Source: Paenibacillus_Z sp042653205 (lineage in GTDB: Bacteria; Bacillota; Bacilli; Paenibacillales; Paenibacillaceae). Taken from it: a stretch of 64,000 nt of DNA. Position 1 is the first letter of the stretch. Every line of letters starts with the position of its first letter. The notes under the pieces are model-generated. The model was not told where the DNA came from and did no database searches. It saw nothing but the letters and a program-made list of their open reading frames with translations. The stretch lies in assembly GCF_042653205.1 (NCBI RefSeq), contig NZ_JBHSHY010000008.1, positions 62,001 to 126,000 on the forward strand. The letters are read 5' to 3'. Shown here piece by piece: positions 34,188-42,846 of this stretch. A program made the position numbers and the translations under genes.

Positions 34188-35015
34188 ATGGGACAGGGCA
34201 CGGGCCGCCTTCGCGGGTTGCTGATTGACCTGGACGGCACGATGTACCACGGGGGCCGGATGATCCCCGGCGCGGACGAATTCGTCCGGATGCTGAAGAC
34301 GGAAGCCGTCCGTTATTTGTTCGTTACGAACAATTCGTCCGCGACGCCCGCCGTCGTCGCGGAACGGCTGAACGGGATGGGCATTCCGGCGGAGCCGGGG
34401 GACGTCTGCACGTCCGCGCAAGCCGCGGCCGCGTATATCGCGGAACGGCAGCCGGGCGCGCGGGTGCATGCGATCGGAGAGGCCGGCTTGCTCGCCGCGC
34501 TGGAGGAGAGGGGCATGCGGCTGGTCGAAGAGGATCCGGAGCTGGTCGTCCAAGGGATCGACCGGTCGTTTACATATGAGAAAGCTGCCGCCGCCGTCCG
34601 GCATATCCGCGGCGGCGCGCCGTATATTTTGACGAATCCCGACCTGCTGGTGCCCGCGGAGCACGGGCTTGTTCCGGGCGCCGGGTCGATCGCCGCCATG
34701 CTGCGGGCGGCTTCGGGCGCCGAGCCGGTCGTCATCGGCAAGCCGTCGCCAATCGGGATGCGCTTCGCGCTGGACCGGCTGGGCCTGGCGCCGGACGAAA
34801 CCTGGGTGATCGGCGATAATCCGGCGACCGACATCGCCGCGGGAAAATCCGTCGGTTGTCCGACCGTCCTGGTATTAACCGGGCTGGCAACGGCCGACAA
34901 TTATAAAGAGCTGCTCGCGTCGGCCGACTGCGAGGCGAACGAGGTCATCGACGACTTGCACCGGTTGCGGGAGTGGCTGCATCGCCGGCTGACAAGGCAG
35001 ATTGAGAGCCGATAG
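34188..35015 (+). CDS. NagD-type HAD sugar phosphatase (TIGR01457-like)
   Basis: HAD phosphatase of 275 residues from ATG 34188, 8 bases after AAGGGG; GTG 34179 is an alternative. Motif I is LIDLDGTMYHGG, motif II FVTNNSSATP, motif III the lysine in VIGKPSP, motif IV VIGDNPATDI. The C2 cap between motifs II and III is typical of the NagD/pyridoxal-phosphatase group. The family dephosphorylates small sugars or by-products of metabolism; the target is not known here. It lies inside a DNA repair block, but that may be chance. Confidence 0.9.
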   Translation: MGQGTGRLRGLLIDLDGTMYHGGRMIPGADEFVRMLKTEAVRYLFVTNNSSATPAVVAERLNGMGIPAEPGDVCTSAQAAAAYIAERQPGARVHAIGEAGLLAALEERGMRLVEEDPELVVQGIDRSFTYEKAAAAVRHIRGGAPYILTNPDLLVPAEHGLVPGAGSIAAMLRAASGAEPVVIGKPSPIGMRFALDRLGLAPDETWVIGDNPATDIAAGKSVGCPTVLVLTGLATADNYKELLASADCEANEVIDDLHRLREWLHRRLTRQIESR

Positions 35016-35031
35016 GAAGGAAGTTGTAGGG

Positions 35032-35874
35032 ATGCCGGAATATCCGGAAATGGAACATTATCGCAGGCTGTTGGCGGAACGCATCGCCGGCCAGCCCATT
35101 ACGAAGGTCGACGTGACGCGGCCGAAATCCATCAACGTGCCGGTCGAGACGTTCGAGCGGGAGCTTGTCGGCCGGACCGTCTGGTTCGTGGAGCGGCGGG
35201 GCAAGATGCTGCTTTTTCACCTCGACAACGGCAAGAGGCTGCTGCTGCATTTGATGCTGGGCGGCTTGATCCGGTACGAATCGCATACGCTGCTGACGCC
35301 GGAAGGACTGCCGCCCGAACGGCCGGACCGCTCCGTGCAAGTCACGATCGGCTTTCCCGCGGGTGATCTGTGCTTCATCGGCTTGCGGCTCGGCTATCTT
35401 CACCTCTTGACCGTGAAGGAGACGCTCGCACGCTTGGCGGACCTGGGACCGGAGCCGTTCGATCCGCGGTTGACGCTGGACGCTTTCAAGGCGCGGTTCA
35501 AAGGAAAACGCGGCTCGTTCAAAACGTCCTTCGTCGACCAGCATGTCATCGCCGGCATCGGCAACTGTTATGCGGACGAGATCGCGTTCGAGGCGCGGGT
35601 GCGCCCGGACGCCAAGCTGGCCGCCATCGAGCCGGCGAGCTGGGAGAGGATCTACGCGGCCATGCGCGAAGTGCTGAACGACGCGATTGCCAAGGGCGGA
35701 TACATGGAGCTTCCGCTGACGGAAGGCGATACGGTGACGGGGGGCTACAACGAGCACTGCCGTGTCTACGACCGCGGCGGCGAAGCCTGCCCGCGCTGCG
35801 GAAGCGGGATCGTGCAGACGGAGCTCAACTCGCGCAAGCTGTTCTACTGCCCGTCTTGTCAGAAGGACCGGTAA
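35032..35874 (+). CDS. Divergent formamidopyrimidine-DNA glycosylase (Fpg/MutM family)
   Basis: Predicted base-excision glycosylase/AP lyase, 280 residues from ATG 35032 after AGGAAGGAAG. The catalytic N-terminus is MPEYPEME (nucleophile Pro2, Glu3, Glu6), the binding lysine lies in RRGKMLLF, and the helix-two-turn-helix reads GIGNCYADEI. A C-terminal zinc finger with Cys-X2-Cys pairs (CPRCG, CPSCQ) keeps the arginine before the last pair. The strand-wedge residues differ from MutM: HLMLGG stands for HLGMTG, and GLRLGY for PRRFG, so Met-Arg-Phe becomes roughly Leu-Arg-Leu. This suggests a paralogue with altered lesion preference. The next gene, endonuclease IV, acts downstream in the same pathway. 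Confidence 0.87.
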   Translation: MPEYPEMEHYRRLLAERIAGQPITKVDVTRPKSINVPVETFERELVGRTVWFVERRGKMLLFHLDNGKRLLLHLMLGGLIRYESHTLLTPEGLPPERPDRSVQVTIGFPAGDLCFIGLRLGYLHLLTVKETLARLADLGPEPFDPRLTLDAFKARFKGKRGSFKTSFVDQHVIAGIGNCYADEIAFEARVRPDAKLAAIEPASWERIYAAMREVLNDAIAKGGYMELPLTEGDTVTGGYNEHCRVYDRGGEACPRCGSGIVQTELNSRKLFYCPSCQKDR

Positions 35875-35880
35875 CGCCGG

Positions 35881-36714
35881 ATGCGCGCCGGGTTTCACGT
35901 GTCGACGAAGGGAGGCTACCGCGAGGCCGCGAGAAGGGCGGCGGCGTTCGGCGCGGAAGCCTATCAATATTTTCCGAAGAATCCGCGGAGCCTGGCGGTC
36001 AAGCGCTTCGACCTCGCGGAGGCGCGGCGCTGCGCGGAATTCTGCGCGGAGCAGGGCATCGTCTCGATCGCGCATTCGCCGTACCCGACCAACGTCGCCT
36101 CGGAGGACGCCGAGCATCGCGCGCAGACCGTGCTGTCGCTGCTGAACGATCTCGACATCGCCGAGGCGTGCGGCTCGCTTGGCGTCGTCGTGCATTTCGG
36201 CGTCTATAAAGGGCAGGATCCGCTGGAAGGGTATCGCAACGCGGTCGTGACGCTGAGCGCCGTCTCGCAGCAGTGGCGGGGCAAGGCCAAGCTGCTGATC
36301 GAGAATCAGGCGGGCGACCACACCTTCATGGGCACGACGATGGAGGAGCTCGCCCAGATCCGCGGTTTATGCAAGGACAATCATAACATCGGCTTTTGCC
36401 TCGACACGTGCCACCTGTTCGCGAGCGGGACATGGGACGGAAGCCCGGACGCCGACTGGCTGTGGAAGGCGCAGGCGCTCGGCGTGATCGAGCATCTCGC
36501 GGCCGTTCATCTGAACGATTCCGTCTATCCGAGCGGCGAGAAGCGGGACCGGCACGCGGTCATCGGCGAAGGCTGCATCGGCGCGCCGGGCTTGACGTGG
36601 CTGCTGCGGCATCCGCTGCTCGCGGACACGCCGTTCGTCTTGGAAACGCCTTCGGGAACGGACGGCACGCATCGGGAGCAATTGGCCCTTATCCGGAGCA
36701 TGGGAGGCGCGTGA
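35881..36714 (+). CDS. nfo: Endonuclease IV (AP endonuclease family 2)
   Basis: Cleaves the DNA backbone at abasic sites and removes blocked 3' ends. The product is 277 residues from ATG 35881, six bases after the glycosylase stop. The TIM-barrel zinc ligands are visible in AHSPYPTN, VVHFGVYKG, LIENQAG, CLDTCHLFASG, VHLNDS, RHAVIGEG and LETPSG. Tight spacing to the Fpg-like gene indicates co-expression of glycosylase and AP endonuclease. The gene is not the only possible Nfo type in such genomes, so the symbol names the family. Confidence 0.92.
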   Translation: MRAGFHVSTKGGYREAARRAAAFGAEAYQYFPKNPRSLAVKRFDLAEARRCAEFCAEQGIVSIAHSPYPTNVASEDAEHRAQTVLSLLNDLDIAEACGSLGVVVHFGVYKGQDPLEGYRNAVVTLSAVSQQWRGKAKLLIENQAGDHTFMGTTMEELAQIRGLCKDNHNIGFCLDTCHLFASGTWDGSPDADWLWKAQALGVIEHLAAVHLNDSVYPSGEKRDRHAVIGEGCIGAPGLTWLLRHPLLADTPFVLETPSGTDGTHREQLALIRSMGGA

Positions 36715-36719
36715 GCGAC

Positions 36720-37028
36720 ATGATCAACGTCTATTTGGACGATTACCGGCCGTGCCCGCAGGGGTTCGTGCTCGCGAAATCGGCGGAAGAATGCATCCTG
36801 CTGCTGGAGCACGAAGAAGTGGACGTGCTGTCGCTCGATTACGAGCTGGGCTGGGGTCAGCCGAACGGCCTCGCCGTGGTGCAGTACATCGTGGACAGCG
36901 GGCGCTATCCGCGAAGCTGTTATTTTCATACGTCCAGCGCCGCGGGCCGGATCGCCATGATTCATTTGCTGTCGCGGCACGCGCCGCCGGACGTGGCCAT
37001 CCATCACGGGCCGATGAAGCAGGCGTAA
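36720..37028 (+). CDS. Small receiver-like protein (cyclic-phosphate processing receiver type)
   Basis: Product of 102 residues from ATG 36720; GTG 36711, which overlaps the nfo stop, is an alternative. The fold looks like a CheY receiver: VYLDDYRPCP at the start, VDVLSLDYELG with an aspartate in the phosphorylation-like position, then HTSS and a final GPMK. Such stand-alone receivers have been described as cyclic-phosphate-processing receiver domains found near RNA repair and signalling genes. I recall the name but cannot verify the match. It may be co-transcribed with nfo and the ABC ATPase. Confidence 0.7.
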   Translation: MINVYLDDYRPCPQGFVLAKSAEECILLLEHEEVDVLSLDYELGWGQPNGLAVVQYIVDSGRYPRSCYFHTSSAAGRIAMIHLLSRHAPPDVAIHHGPMKQA

Positions 37029-37048
37029 TTTTGGGGGAGGGGACCGGC

Positions 37049-37831
37049 ATGATCACGCTGCATAACGTCACGTTCCGCCGCGGGGAACGGCAAATTCTAA
37101 ACGGCGTCAATCTGCGGATGAACCCGGGCGAGCATTGGGTCATTCTCGGGCGCAACGGCTGCGGCAAGACGACGCTGCTCGAAATGATGAATGGTTACGA
37201 GTTTCCGACGTCCGGCACGATCGACGTGCTTGGCAACCGCTACGGCGAGTGCGACGTTCGCGAGGTGCGTAAGGAGATCGGCTACATCAGCCAGTCCATC
37301 ATGGAGAAGCTGACGCTGCGCGACCCGGTCTGGGAAGTCGTCGCGACCGGCGAGTACGCGTTCCTGCGCTTCTATCAGGAGATAGACGAAGCCGTCCGGC
37401 AGAAGGCGCTGTCCCTGCTGGAGCAGGTCGGCCTGCCGCATGCAGCCGGGCAGTCGCTCGGTTCGCTCTCGCAGGGGGAGCGGAAGAAGGTGCTGCTCGC
37501 CCGCGCGCTCATGCAGGATCCGAAGCTGTTGATCATGGATGAGCCTTGCGCGGGGCTCGATCTGTACGAACGCGAAAATCTGCTGATCGACCTCGGACGG
37601 CTGGGCAAGCGCGACCTGATGGTCGTCTACGTGACGCACCATATGGAGGAAATCATCCCGCTGTTCACGCATGTCGCGCTTGTGCAGAACGGGGAAATCG
37701 TCGCGGCCGGGCCGAAGAAGGACGTGCTGAGCGCCGAATGGCTCTCCGCCGCCTACGGCTGGCCGGTAGACGTGCATTGGGCAAATGACCGCCCGTGGAT
37801 TCGGGCATTACCGGGAGGAAAGACGCAGTGA
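37049..37831 (+). CDS. ABC transporter ATP-binding protein (YlmA-like)
   Basis: ATPase of 260 residues from ATG 37049, with a strong GGGGGAGGGGA upstream. Walker A is GRNGCGKTT, the Q-loop is in YISQS, the signature is LSQGERKKV, Walker B is LLIMDEPCAGLD, and the switch histidine is in VTHHMEE. No membrane subunit is encoded nearby. Lone ATPases like B. subtilis YlmA share this form and length; the transported substrate or a non-transport role is unknown. The stop overlaps the next GTG (GTGA). Confidence 0.92.
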   Translation: MITLHNVTFRRGERQILNGVNLRMNPGEHWVILGRNGCGKTTLLEMMNGYEFPTSGTIDVLGNRYGECDVREVRKEIGYISQSIMEKLTLRDPVWEVVATGEYAFLRFYQEIDEAVRQKALSLLEQVGLPHAAGQSLGSLSQGERKKVLLARALMQDPKLLIMDEPCAGLDLYERENLLIDLGRLGKRDLMVVYVTHHMEEIIPLFTHVALVQNGEIVAAGPKKDVLSAEWLSAAYGWPVDVHWANDRPWIRALPGGKTQ

Positions 37832-38844
37832 CGGAATGGATAGGAACCGCGAATCACGGCTTCGCCTCGTTGGCGATGGAAGAGCTTCGCAGAACGATAC
37901 AAGGCCTTAAATTCACGCAGCTCATCGCCGGCGAGACATTTCGGATGGAGGTGCCGCTGAACCGTGAAGCGATGGCCGACCAGCTGCGGACGCACGAGCC
38001 GATCTTCTTGCGGCATATTCAGGCGATCGACCGCATCCTGCCGATCCAAGGCAACGCGGACGACCTGCAGGCGCTGTCGGAGCTTGTCCGGCACGCCCGC
38101 GTCCGCTGCGCGTCCGGTACGACCGCGATCCATCTGCGCAAAGTCGAAGGGTCGCGCTATCCGTATTCCGCCGCCGATACGAAGACGGTGCTGGAAGCGG
38201 TGATCATGGAGCTGGGCGGGGAGACGACGATGCAGGCGCCGGATCGGATCCTGTCCATCTTCGCCGGGACGGACGAGCTGTACGTCGGCTGGGGCACGCC
38301 GGCCGAGCAGCTCTCCGATTGGCCGGGCGGCGCCGTCCGGTTCCAACGCGAGGAAGGGCAAATTTCGCGCGCGAAATTCAAGCTGCTGGAAGCCGAGCGC
38401 GCATTTGACCTTCATTTCGAGACGTTCCGCGACGCGCTCGACATCGGGGCCGCGCCGGGCGGATGGACGCAGCTGCTCTTGGAGCGCGGACTGCGCGTCA
38501 CATCGATCGATCCGGCGGAGCTTCACCCGAAGCTGGCCGAATACCCGCTGTTGACGGCGCTCAAGAAGAACGCTTCGGACGTGACGTTCGCGCCCGGCTC
38601 CTTCGATCTGCTCGTCTGCGACATGAGCTGGAGCCCGATGCAGATGGCCAAGCTGGTGCTCGAGAAGGTCGAGGCGCTCCGGGAAGGCGCGGCGGCGGTC
38701 ATCACGATCAAGCTGATGCACAAAAAGCCGCTCCAGACGATCCGGGACGTGATCGCGAAGCTGGAGACGGCTTTTGAGCTGCGTAAGGCGAAGCAGCTAT
38801 TTCATAATCGCGACGAAATGACGATCTATATGGTGAAACGATAA
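37828..38844 (+). CDS. RlmM-like 2'-O-methyltransferase (FtsJ fold)
   Basis: Protein of 338 residues from GTG 37828, coupled to the ABC gene; GGGAGGAA lies upstream. The N-terminal half looks like a THUMP-type RNA-binding region. The C-terminal Rossmann fold has the SAM motif ALDIGAAPGGWTQ and then LVCDMSW and ITIKLM, supplying the Lys-Asp-Lys-type catalytic residues of FtsJ/RlmM. In enterobacteria RlmM methylates C2498 of 23S rRNA; a similar rRNA role here is inference. A strong terminator follows. Confidence 0.85.
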   Translation: MTEWIGTANHGFASLAMEELRRTIQGLKFTQLIAGETFRMEVPLNREAMADQLRTHEPIFLRHIQAIDRILPIQGNADDLQALSELVRHARVRCASGTTAIHLRKVEGSRYPYSAADTKTVLEAVIMELGGETTMQAPDRILSIFAGTDELYVGWGTPAEQLSDWPGGAVRFQREEGQISRAKFKLLEAERAFDLHFETFRDALDIGAAPGGWTQLLLERGLRVTSIDPAELHPKLAEYPLLTALKKNASDVTFAPGSFDLLVCDMSWSPMQMAKLVLEKVEALREGAAAVITIKLMHKKPLQTIRDVIAKLETAFELRKAKQLFHNRDEMTIYMVKR

Positions 38845-38872
38845 CGCATGAGAGCATAGGGCATCGCAGGAA

Positions 38873-38923
38873 AGCATCCTGATCGCACGGACCGCCGGTC
38901 CGTTCGTTCGGGGTGCTTTTTTT
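38873..38923 (+). terminator. Terminator with inner hairpin before the kinase gene
   Basis: AGCATCC at 38873-38879 pairs with GGGTGCT at 38911-38917 (one G-T), enclosing a perfect ACGGACC/GGTCCGT hairpin (38887-38903), followed by T at 38918-38923. Confidence 0.85.
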
Positions 38924-38951
38924 GACGTTGAAATGGAGGGAATCGAGAGCA

Positions 38952-40565
38952 ATGAACATGGAACGGGAAGAAACATTCGTGAGCGGCACGCTGATCGGCG
39001 GGCGTTACCGTATTCACGGCCTGATCGGCAAAGGCGGAATGGGCGAGGTGTACACAGCGGAGGACGTGCGGCTGCACGGCAAGATTCGCGCCTTGAAGGC
39101 GAACCGCTCGAGCGCCGCGTCGGGCTTCCGCGGCGCGGAGGAGGCGGCGCTGCTCATGCGGCTGAACCATCCGCATCTGCCGCTGATCGTGGATTATTTT
39201 CCGCCGGAGGAACAAGACGGCTGCGAGCTGCTGGTCATGGATTACATCGACGGGATGACGCTGCAGGCATACTTGGAACGGCAGGGCGGCGTCGTGCCGG
39301 CGGCCGTCGTCGTCGAGATCGGCCTTCAGCTGGCCGAGGCGCTTCATTATCTGCACGGCCAGCGGCCCGCGATCATCCACCGGGACTTGAAGCCCACGAA
39401 CGTAATGATCGACCGCTCCGGGTTCGTGCGGCTCATCGACTTCGGCATCGCCCGGGAATTCAAGCCGGGGCAGGCGAAGGATACGGTGACGCTCGGCACG
39501 CCGGGCTTCGCGGCGCCGGAGCAGGAAGGCGACCGCCAGAGCGACGCGCGGACGGACGTGTACGGTCTCGGCGCGCTGCTCTATTATTTGCTTGCCGGCG
39601 GGATCAAGCCCGGCAGCGGGCCGGGGGGCGGAAGCGCGCCGGCCATGGGCGGCCTGCTCGGCGGGCCGCCGGCATTGATCGCGGTCATCGCCCGGATGAT
39701 CGATCCCGTACCCGCGCTGCGTTATCCGACCATGGAAGAGGCCCGGCAGGCGCTCGCGGTCTGCCTGCATGAGCGCTCAGGCGGAGAAGCGGATCGGCAG
39801 GCGTTTGCCGCGAGCGGCAGGCAGGCGCGTTCGCGCCGGGTGTCGGTGGTCGTCGCGTCCTTGTCGCCCGGAGCCGGCGCGACATTCACGGCGATTACGC
39901 TCGGACATTTGCTCGATCGCCCGGCTTATCCGCCTGCGGCGGCCGTGGAGCATCCCGCGCTCGAGCCGGAATGGCATGCGCTGCTGCCGGATGCGGGGAA
40001 AGGGCGGTTCGGAAGCGGGGCGGCCGCCAGCCCCGACCGGAGGTACGCACCGGCGGCTTCGCCGTCCGGGCGGATGACCTGGTACCGCTTGGAGCCCGCG
40101 GCGCACGCGGCCGCCGGGCAGGAGGCGGAGCTGCACCTGAAGCACAGGCTGATGCTGCAGGCGATCGAAGCGCCGATCGTGCTGACCGACGTGTCCAGCC
40201 GATGGCTGTCGCCGGAGATGGCGGAACAGCTGGCCGCGTGCGAACTGCTGCTGTTCGTGGCCGACCCGTTCCCGGCCAAATGGACGGTCGAACGGCTGGC
40301 CGCGGCGAAGCGAATCTGCGCTGAGCGGGAGCTCGCGGGCCGAGGCACGTATTGGATTGCCAACAAGGACGGCAAGTTCGGCGCCCGCGGCGATTGGCTC
40401 GCCGCCATGCCGGCGAAGCCCGGCTGCTCCATTCCGCTCTTGCCCGCGGAGGCGTGGACGGATCAGATATGGTCCGGCAAATGGGCCACGGCGCACCGGA
40501 CATGGCAGCCGCTGCTGGAACGGTCGCTGCAGCCCGTGCTGCAGGCGATTGCCGCGTCGGTGTGA
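38952..40565 (+). CDS. Ser/Thr protein kinase with C-terminal P-loop-like domain
   Basis: Hanks-type kinase of 537 residues from ATG 38952 (GGAGGG 11 bases upstream). The glycine loop is GKGGMGEVY near 26, the ATP lysine in RALKAN, catalytic loop HRDLKPTNVM (Asp145), DFGIA (Asp163) and the activation segment GTPGFAAPEQ. There is no membrane segment and no PASTA domain, unlike PrkC. After about residue 290 a second domain starts with VVVASLSPGAGATFTAITLG, like the start of a MinD/ParA-type ATPase but without the lysine of Walker A. A likely pseudo-ATPase or CpsD-like relic is fused to the kinase. Targets are unknown. Confidence 0.85.
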   Translation: MNMEREETFVSGTLIGGRYRIHGLIGKGGMGEVYTAEDVRLHGKIRALKANRSSAASGFRGAEEAALLMRLNHPHLPLIVDYFPPEEQDGCELLVMDYIDGMTLQAYLERQGGVVPAAVVVEIGLQLAEALHYLHGQRPAIIHRDLKPTNVMIDRSGFVRLIDFGIAREFKPGQAKDTVTLGTPGFAAPEQEGDRQSDARTDVYGLGALLYYLLAGGIKPGSGPGGGSAPAMGGLLGGPPALIAVIARMIDPVPALRYPTMEEARQALAVCLHERSGGEADRQAFAASGRQARSRRVSVVVASLSPGAGATFTAITLGHLLDRPAYPPAAAVEHPALEPEWHALLPDAGKGRFGSGAAASPDRRYAPAASPSGRMTWYRLEPAAHAAAGQEAELHLKHRLMLQAIEAPIVLTDVSSRWLSPEMAEQLAACELLLFVADPFPAKWTVERLAAAKRICAERELAGRGTYWIANKDGKFGARGDWLAAMPAKPGCSIPLLPAEAWTDQIWSGKWATAHRTWQPLLERSLQPVLQAIAASV

Positions 40566-40678
40566 GCCACAGGGGGCGATGAATGTGTTACAATTGAGGG
40601 ACGCGGCAGCAGGGGGAGACGGAGACCGGACGCGGCGTCCCGGGCGGTCCCGGCCCGGGTCGCGCAAGCCGAAGACCC

Positions 40679-40707
40679 TTGCATTGGCGGACATGCTTCA
40701 TTATGAT
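40679..40707 (+). promoter_or_regulatory. Promoter candidate for the two-component operon
   Basis: TTGCAT at 40679-40684, 17-base spacer and TATGAT at 40702-40707, 60 bases before the response regulator ATG. The -35 matches only in its first three bases. Confidence 0.45.
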
Positions 40708-40767
40708 TATGGGAAGGGTTCGCCGGGAACCCGGTTACAGAATAGAGCAAAGTAGGTGCAAAGGCGT

Positions 40768-41466
40768 ATGAACGAACGCATTCTCGTCATCGAAGACGAG
40801 GACGGCATCGCGCGGATTCTTCAGCTCGAACTGGAGCACGAAGGTTACGTCGTCGGCCGCGCGGCGGACGGCAGGAGCGGCTTGGAGCAGACGATGAACG
40901 GCGAGTGGGACATGCTGCTGCTGGACGTGATGCTGCCGGAGCTGAACGGCATTGAGGTGCTGCGGCGCATCCGGCAGGCGGGCAATCCGATTCCGATCAT
41001 TCTCTTGACGGCCCGCGACACGATTCCGGATAAAGTGAGCGGATTCGAACACGGTGCCAATGACTATATAACGAAACCTTTCGCCATGGAGGAACTGCTC
41101 GCGCGGGTGCGCAACCTGCTGCGCATCTTCCAGCAGCAGCCGAAGGAGCCGGAGAGCCCCGACGTGCTGAAAGCCGCGGATTTGTCGATCGAGCTGCGAA
41201 CGCGCAAGGTGTTTCGCAAGGATCTGCCGATCGAACTTACGCCTCGTGAATTCGAGCTGCTCGTCTATTTGGCTGAGCATCGGAACGAAGAGAAATCCCG
41301 CGAGGACATTTTATCCGAAGTGTGGGGTTACGATTTTATCGGGGAAACGAACTTGGTGGACGTCTACATCCGGTATTTGCGGCAGAAGGTCGATAAAGGC
41401 TACCGCCATAAACTCATTCATACGGTCCGCGGCGTCGGCTACATGCTGAAGGAGCCGGATGCATGA
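40768..41466 (+). CDS. OmpR-family response regulator
   Basis: DNA-binding regulator of 232 residues from ATG 40768. The receiver domain has the acidic pair in IEDED, the phosphorylated aspartate Asp53 in LLLDVMLPE, and TAR and KPF switch residues. The C-terminal winged helix shows LTPREFELLVYLAEH and VDVYIRYLRQKVD. Overall it resembles ArlR and related Gram-positive regulators. The stop overlaps the kinase start (ATGA), so the pair is translated together. The signal is not evident from the sequence. Confidence 0.94.
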   Translation: MNERILVIEDEDGIARILQLELEHEGYVVGRAADGRSGLEQTMNGEWDMLLLDVMLPELNGIEVLRRIRQAGNPIPIILLTARDTIPDKVSGFEHGANDYITKPFAMEELLARVRNLLRIFQQQPKEPESPDVLKAADLSIELRTRKVFRKDLPIELTPREFELLVYLAEHRNEEKSREDILSEVWGYDFIGETNLVDVYIRYLRQKVDKGYRHKLIHTVRGVGYMLKEPDA

Positions 41467-42821
41467 CGCTTCGCCGCCGATTTACGTTTTTTACGATTTT
41501 TTGGCTTATTTTTATATTGATCTTGTTTAATATCTTCGTCTACTTGTTCGTGATCAAAATCACGATCCGCAGCGAGGATCAGCTGCTCACGAACAAAGTG
41601 AACATCCTGCTCGAGGATCCTCGGATCAACGACCCGACCCAGCTGTCGAACGCCGATTTGCTGCGGGATTACTACAACGTCAGCGAACTGATGCGCATCG
41701 TGGACAGCAACGGCAAAGTGGTCAACACGCAAGGCTCCGACCCGGAGCTGCTCGCTCTCAAGCACGATTTCACCACGCGTCACGACACGGGCATGTTCTT
41801 CATCGACGGACGCCGCGTGCTCTATATGAAGGTGCCGCTCTTCCACGATAACGAAATCATCGGCACGCTGGAGCTGTACCGCAAGCTAACGCTGCTCGAC
41901 AGCTACTTGAAAGTGCTCGTCATCGCGCTGTCGATCACGAGCATCGGGGCGATTCTGTTCGCGATCTTCGGAACCTACTGGTTCACGTCCCGCCTCACGT
42001 CGCCGATCCAGCACATGGTGCAGACGATGCGGGAAATCGACCGGAGCGGCAAGCTGCGCAAAATCGAGCTAGCCGAGCGCGACCAATCCGCGGAGCTGCT
42101 GCAGCTCGCCCGGGCGTTCAACCAAATGGTCGACCGGCTCGAACGGACATTCGATCGCCAGAAGCAGTTCGTCGCCGACGCGTCGCACGAGCTGAAGACG
42201 CCGATCACGGTCATCACCAGCTACGCCGGCATGCTGAAGCGCTGGGGCCGGGACGACGCGAGCATTCGGGACGAAGCGATCGAAGCGATAAGCAAGGAAT
42301 CGACGCGGCTGCAGAACCTGACGAAGTCTATGCTGCAGCTGGCGCAGGCGGAGCAGGAGGACTGGCTTCAGCGGGAAACGTTCAATCTGGTGCAGCTCGC
42401 CGACGAGACGGCGGATATGCTGCACATGACGTTCCAGCGGATGATCCGCGTCCATACGCCGGGCAAGCAGGACATCCGGATGAACGCCGATAAGGAGAAA
42501 ATCCGCCAGCTGCTGGTCATCTTGCTCGATAACGCCATCAAATACAGCAAGGAACCGATCGACATCAACATCGCGCTGCATAAGAACGTCGTCCGGTTCT
42601 CGGTCTCGGATAAAGGCATCGGCATTCCGGAGGAAGAAATGCCGAACCTATTCGAGCGTTTCTACCGGGTAGACGGGGCGAGAAGCCGTTCGACCGGCGG
42701 CGTCGGGCTCGGCCTGTCCATCGCGAAGCGGATCGTCGACCTCCATGAAGGGCAGATCGACGTATTCAGCAAGCCGGACCAAGGAACGACGATCTCGATC
42801 GCGATTCCGCAAAAAAAATAG
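41463..42821 (+). CDS. HAMP-domain sensor histidine kinase
   Basis: Sensor partner of the upstream regulator, 452 residues from ATG 41463. Two membrane segments (about 12-36 and 158-180) flank an extracellular domain of about 120 residues, followed by HAMP, then the phospho-acceptor H242 in ASHELKTPIT, and ATPase boxes N (LLDNAIKY), G1 (DKGIGIP), F (FERFYRVD) and G2 (GGVGLGLSI). The layout is that of ArlS-like kinases. No ligand-binding family is recognised in the extracellular loop. Confidence 0.94.
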   Translation: MTLRRRFTFFTIFWLIFILILFNIFVYLFVIKITIRSEDQLLTNKVNILLEDPRINDPTQLSNADLLRDYYNVSELMRIVDSNGKVVNTQGSDPELLALKHDFTTRHDTGMFFIDGRRVLYMKVPLFHDNEIIGTLELYRKLTLLDSYLKVLVIALSITSIGAILFAIFGTYWFTSRLTSPIQHMVQTMREIDRSGKLRKIELAERDQSAELLQLARAFNQMVDRLERTFDRQKQFVADASHELKTPITVITSYAGMLKRWGRDDASIRDEAIEAISKESTRLQNLTKSMLQLAQAEQEDWLQRETFNLVQLADETADMLHMTFQRMIRVHTPGKQDIRMNADKEKIRQLLVILLDNAIKYSKEPIDINIALHKNVVRFSVSDKGIGIPEEEMPNLFERFYRVDGARSRSTGGVGLGLSIAKRIVDLHEGQIDVFSKPDQGTTISIAIPQKK

Positions 42822-42846
42822 CGTCACGTAAAGGAGAGAGCGTACC

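Noticed and set aside
40566..40767. Small protein of about 58 residues starting at ATG 40579
   Set aside because: The purine-rich site abuts the ATG with only one base between, the product is low-complexity Arg/Gly, and the region fits better as a leader with a promoter at 40679.
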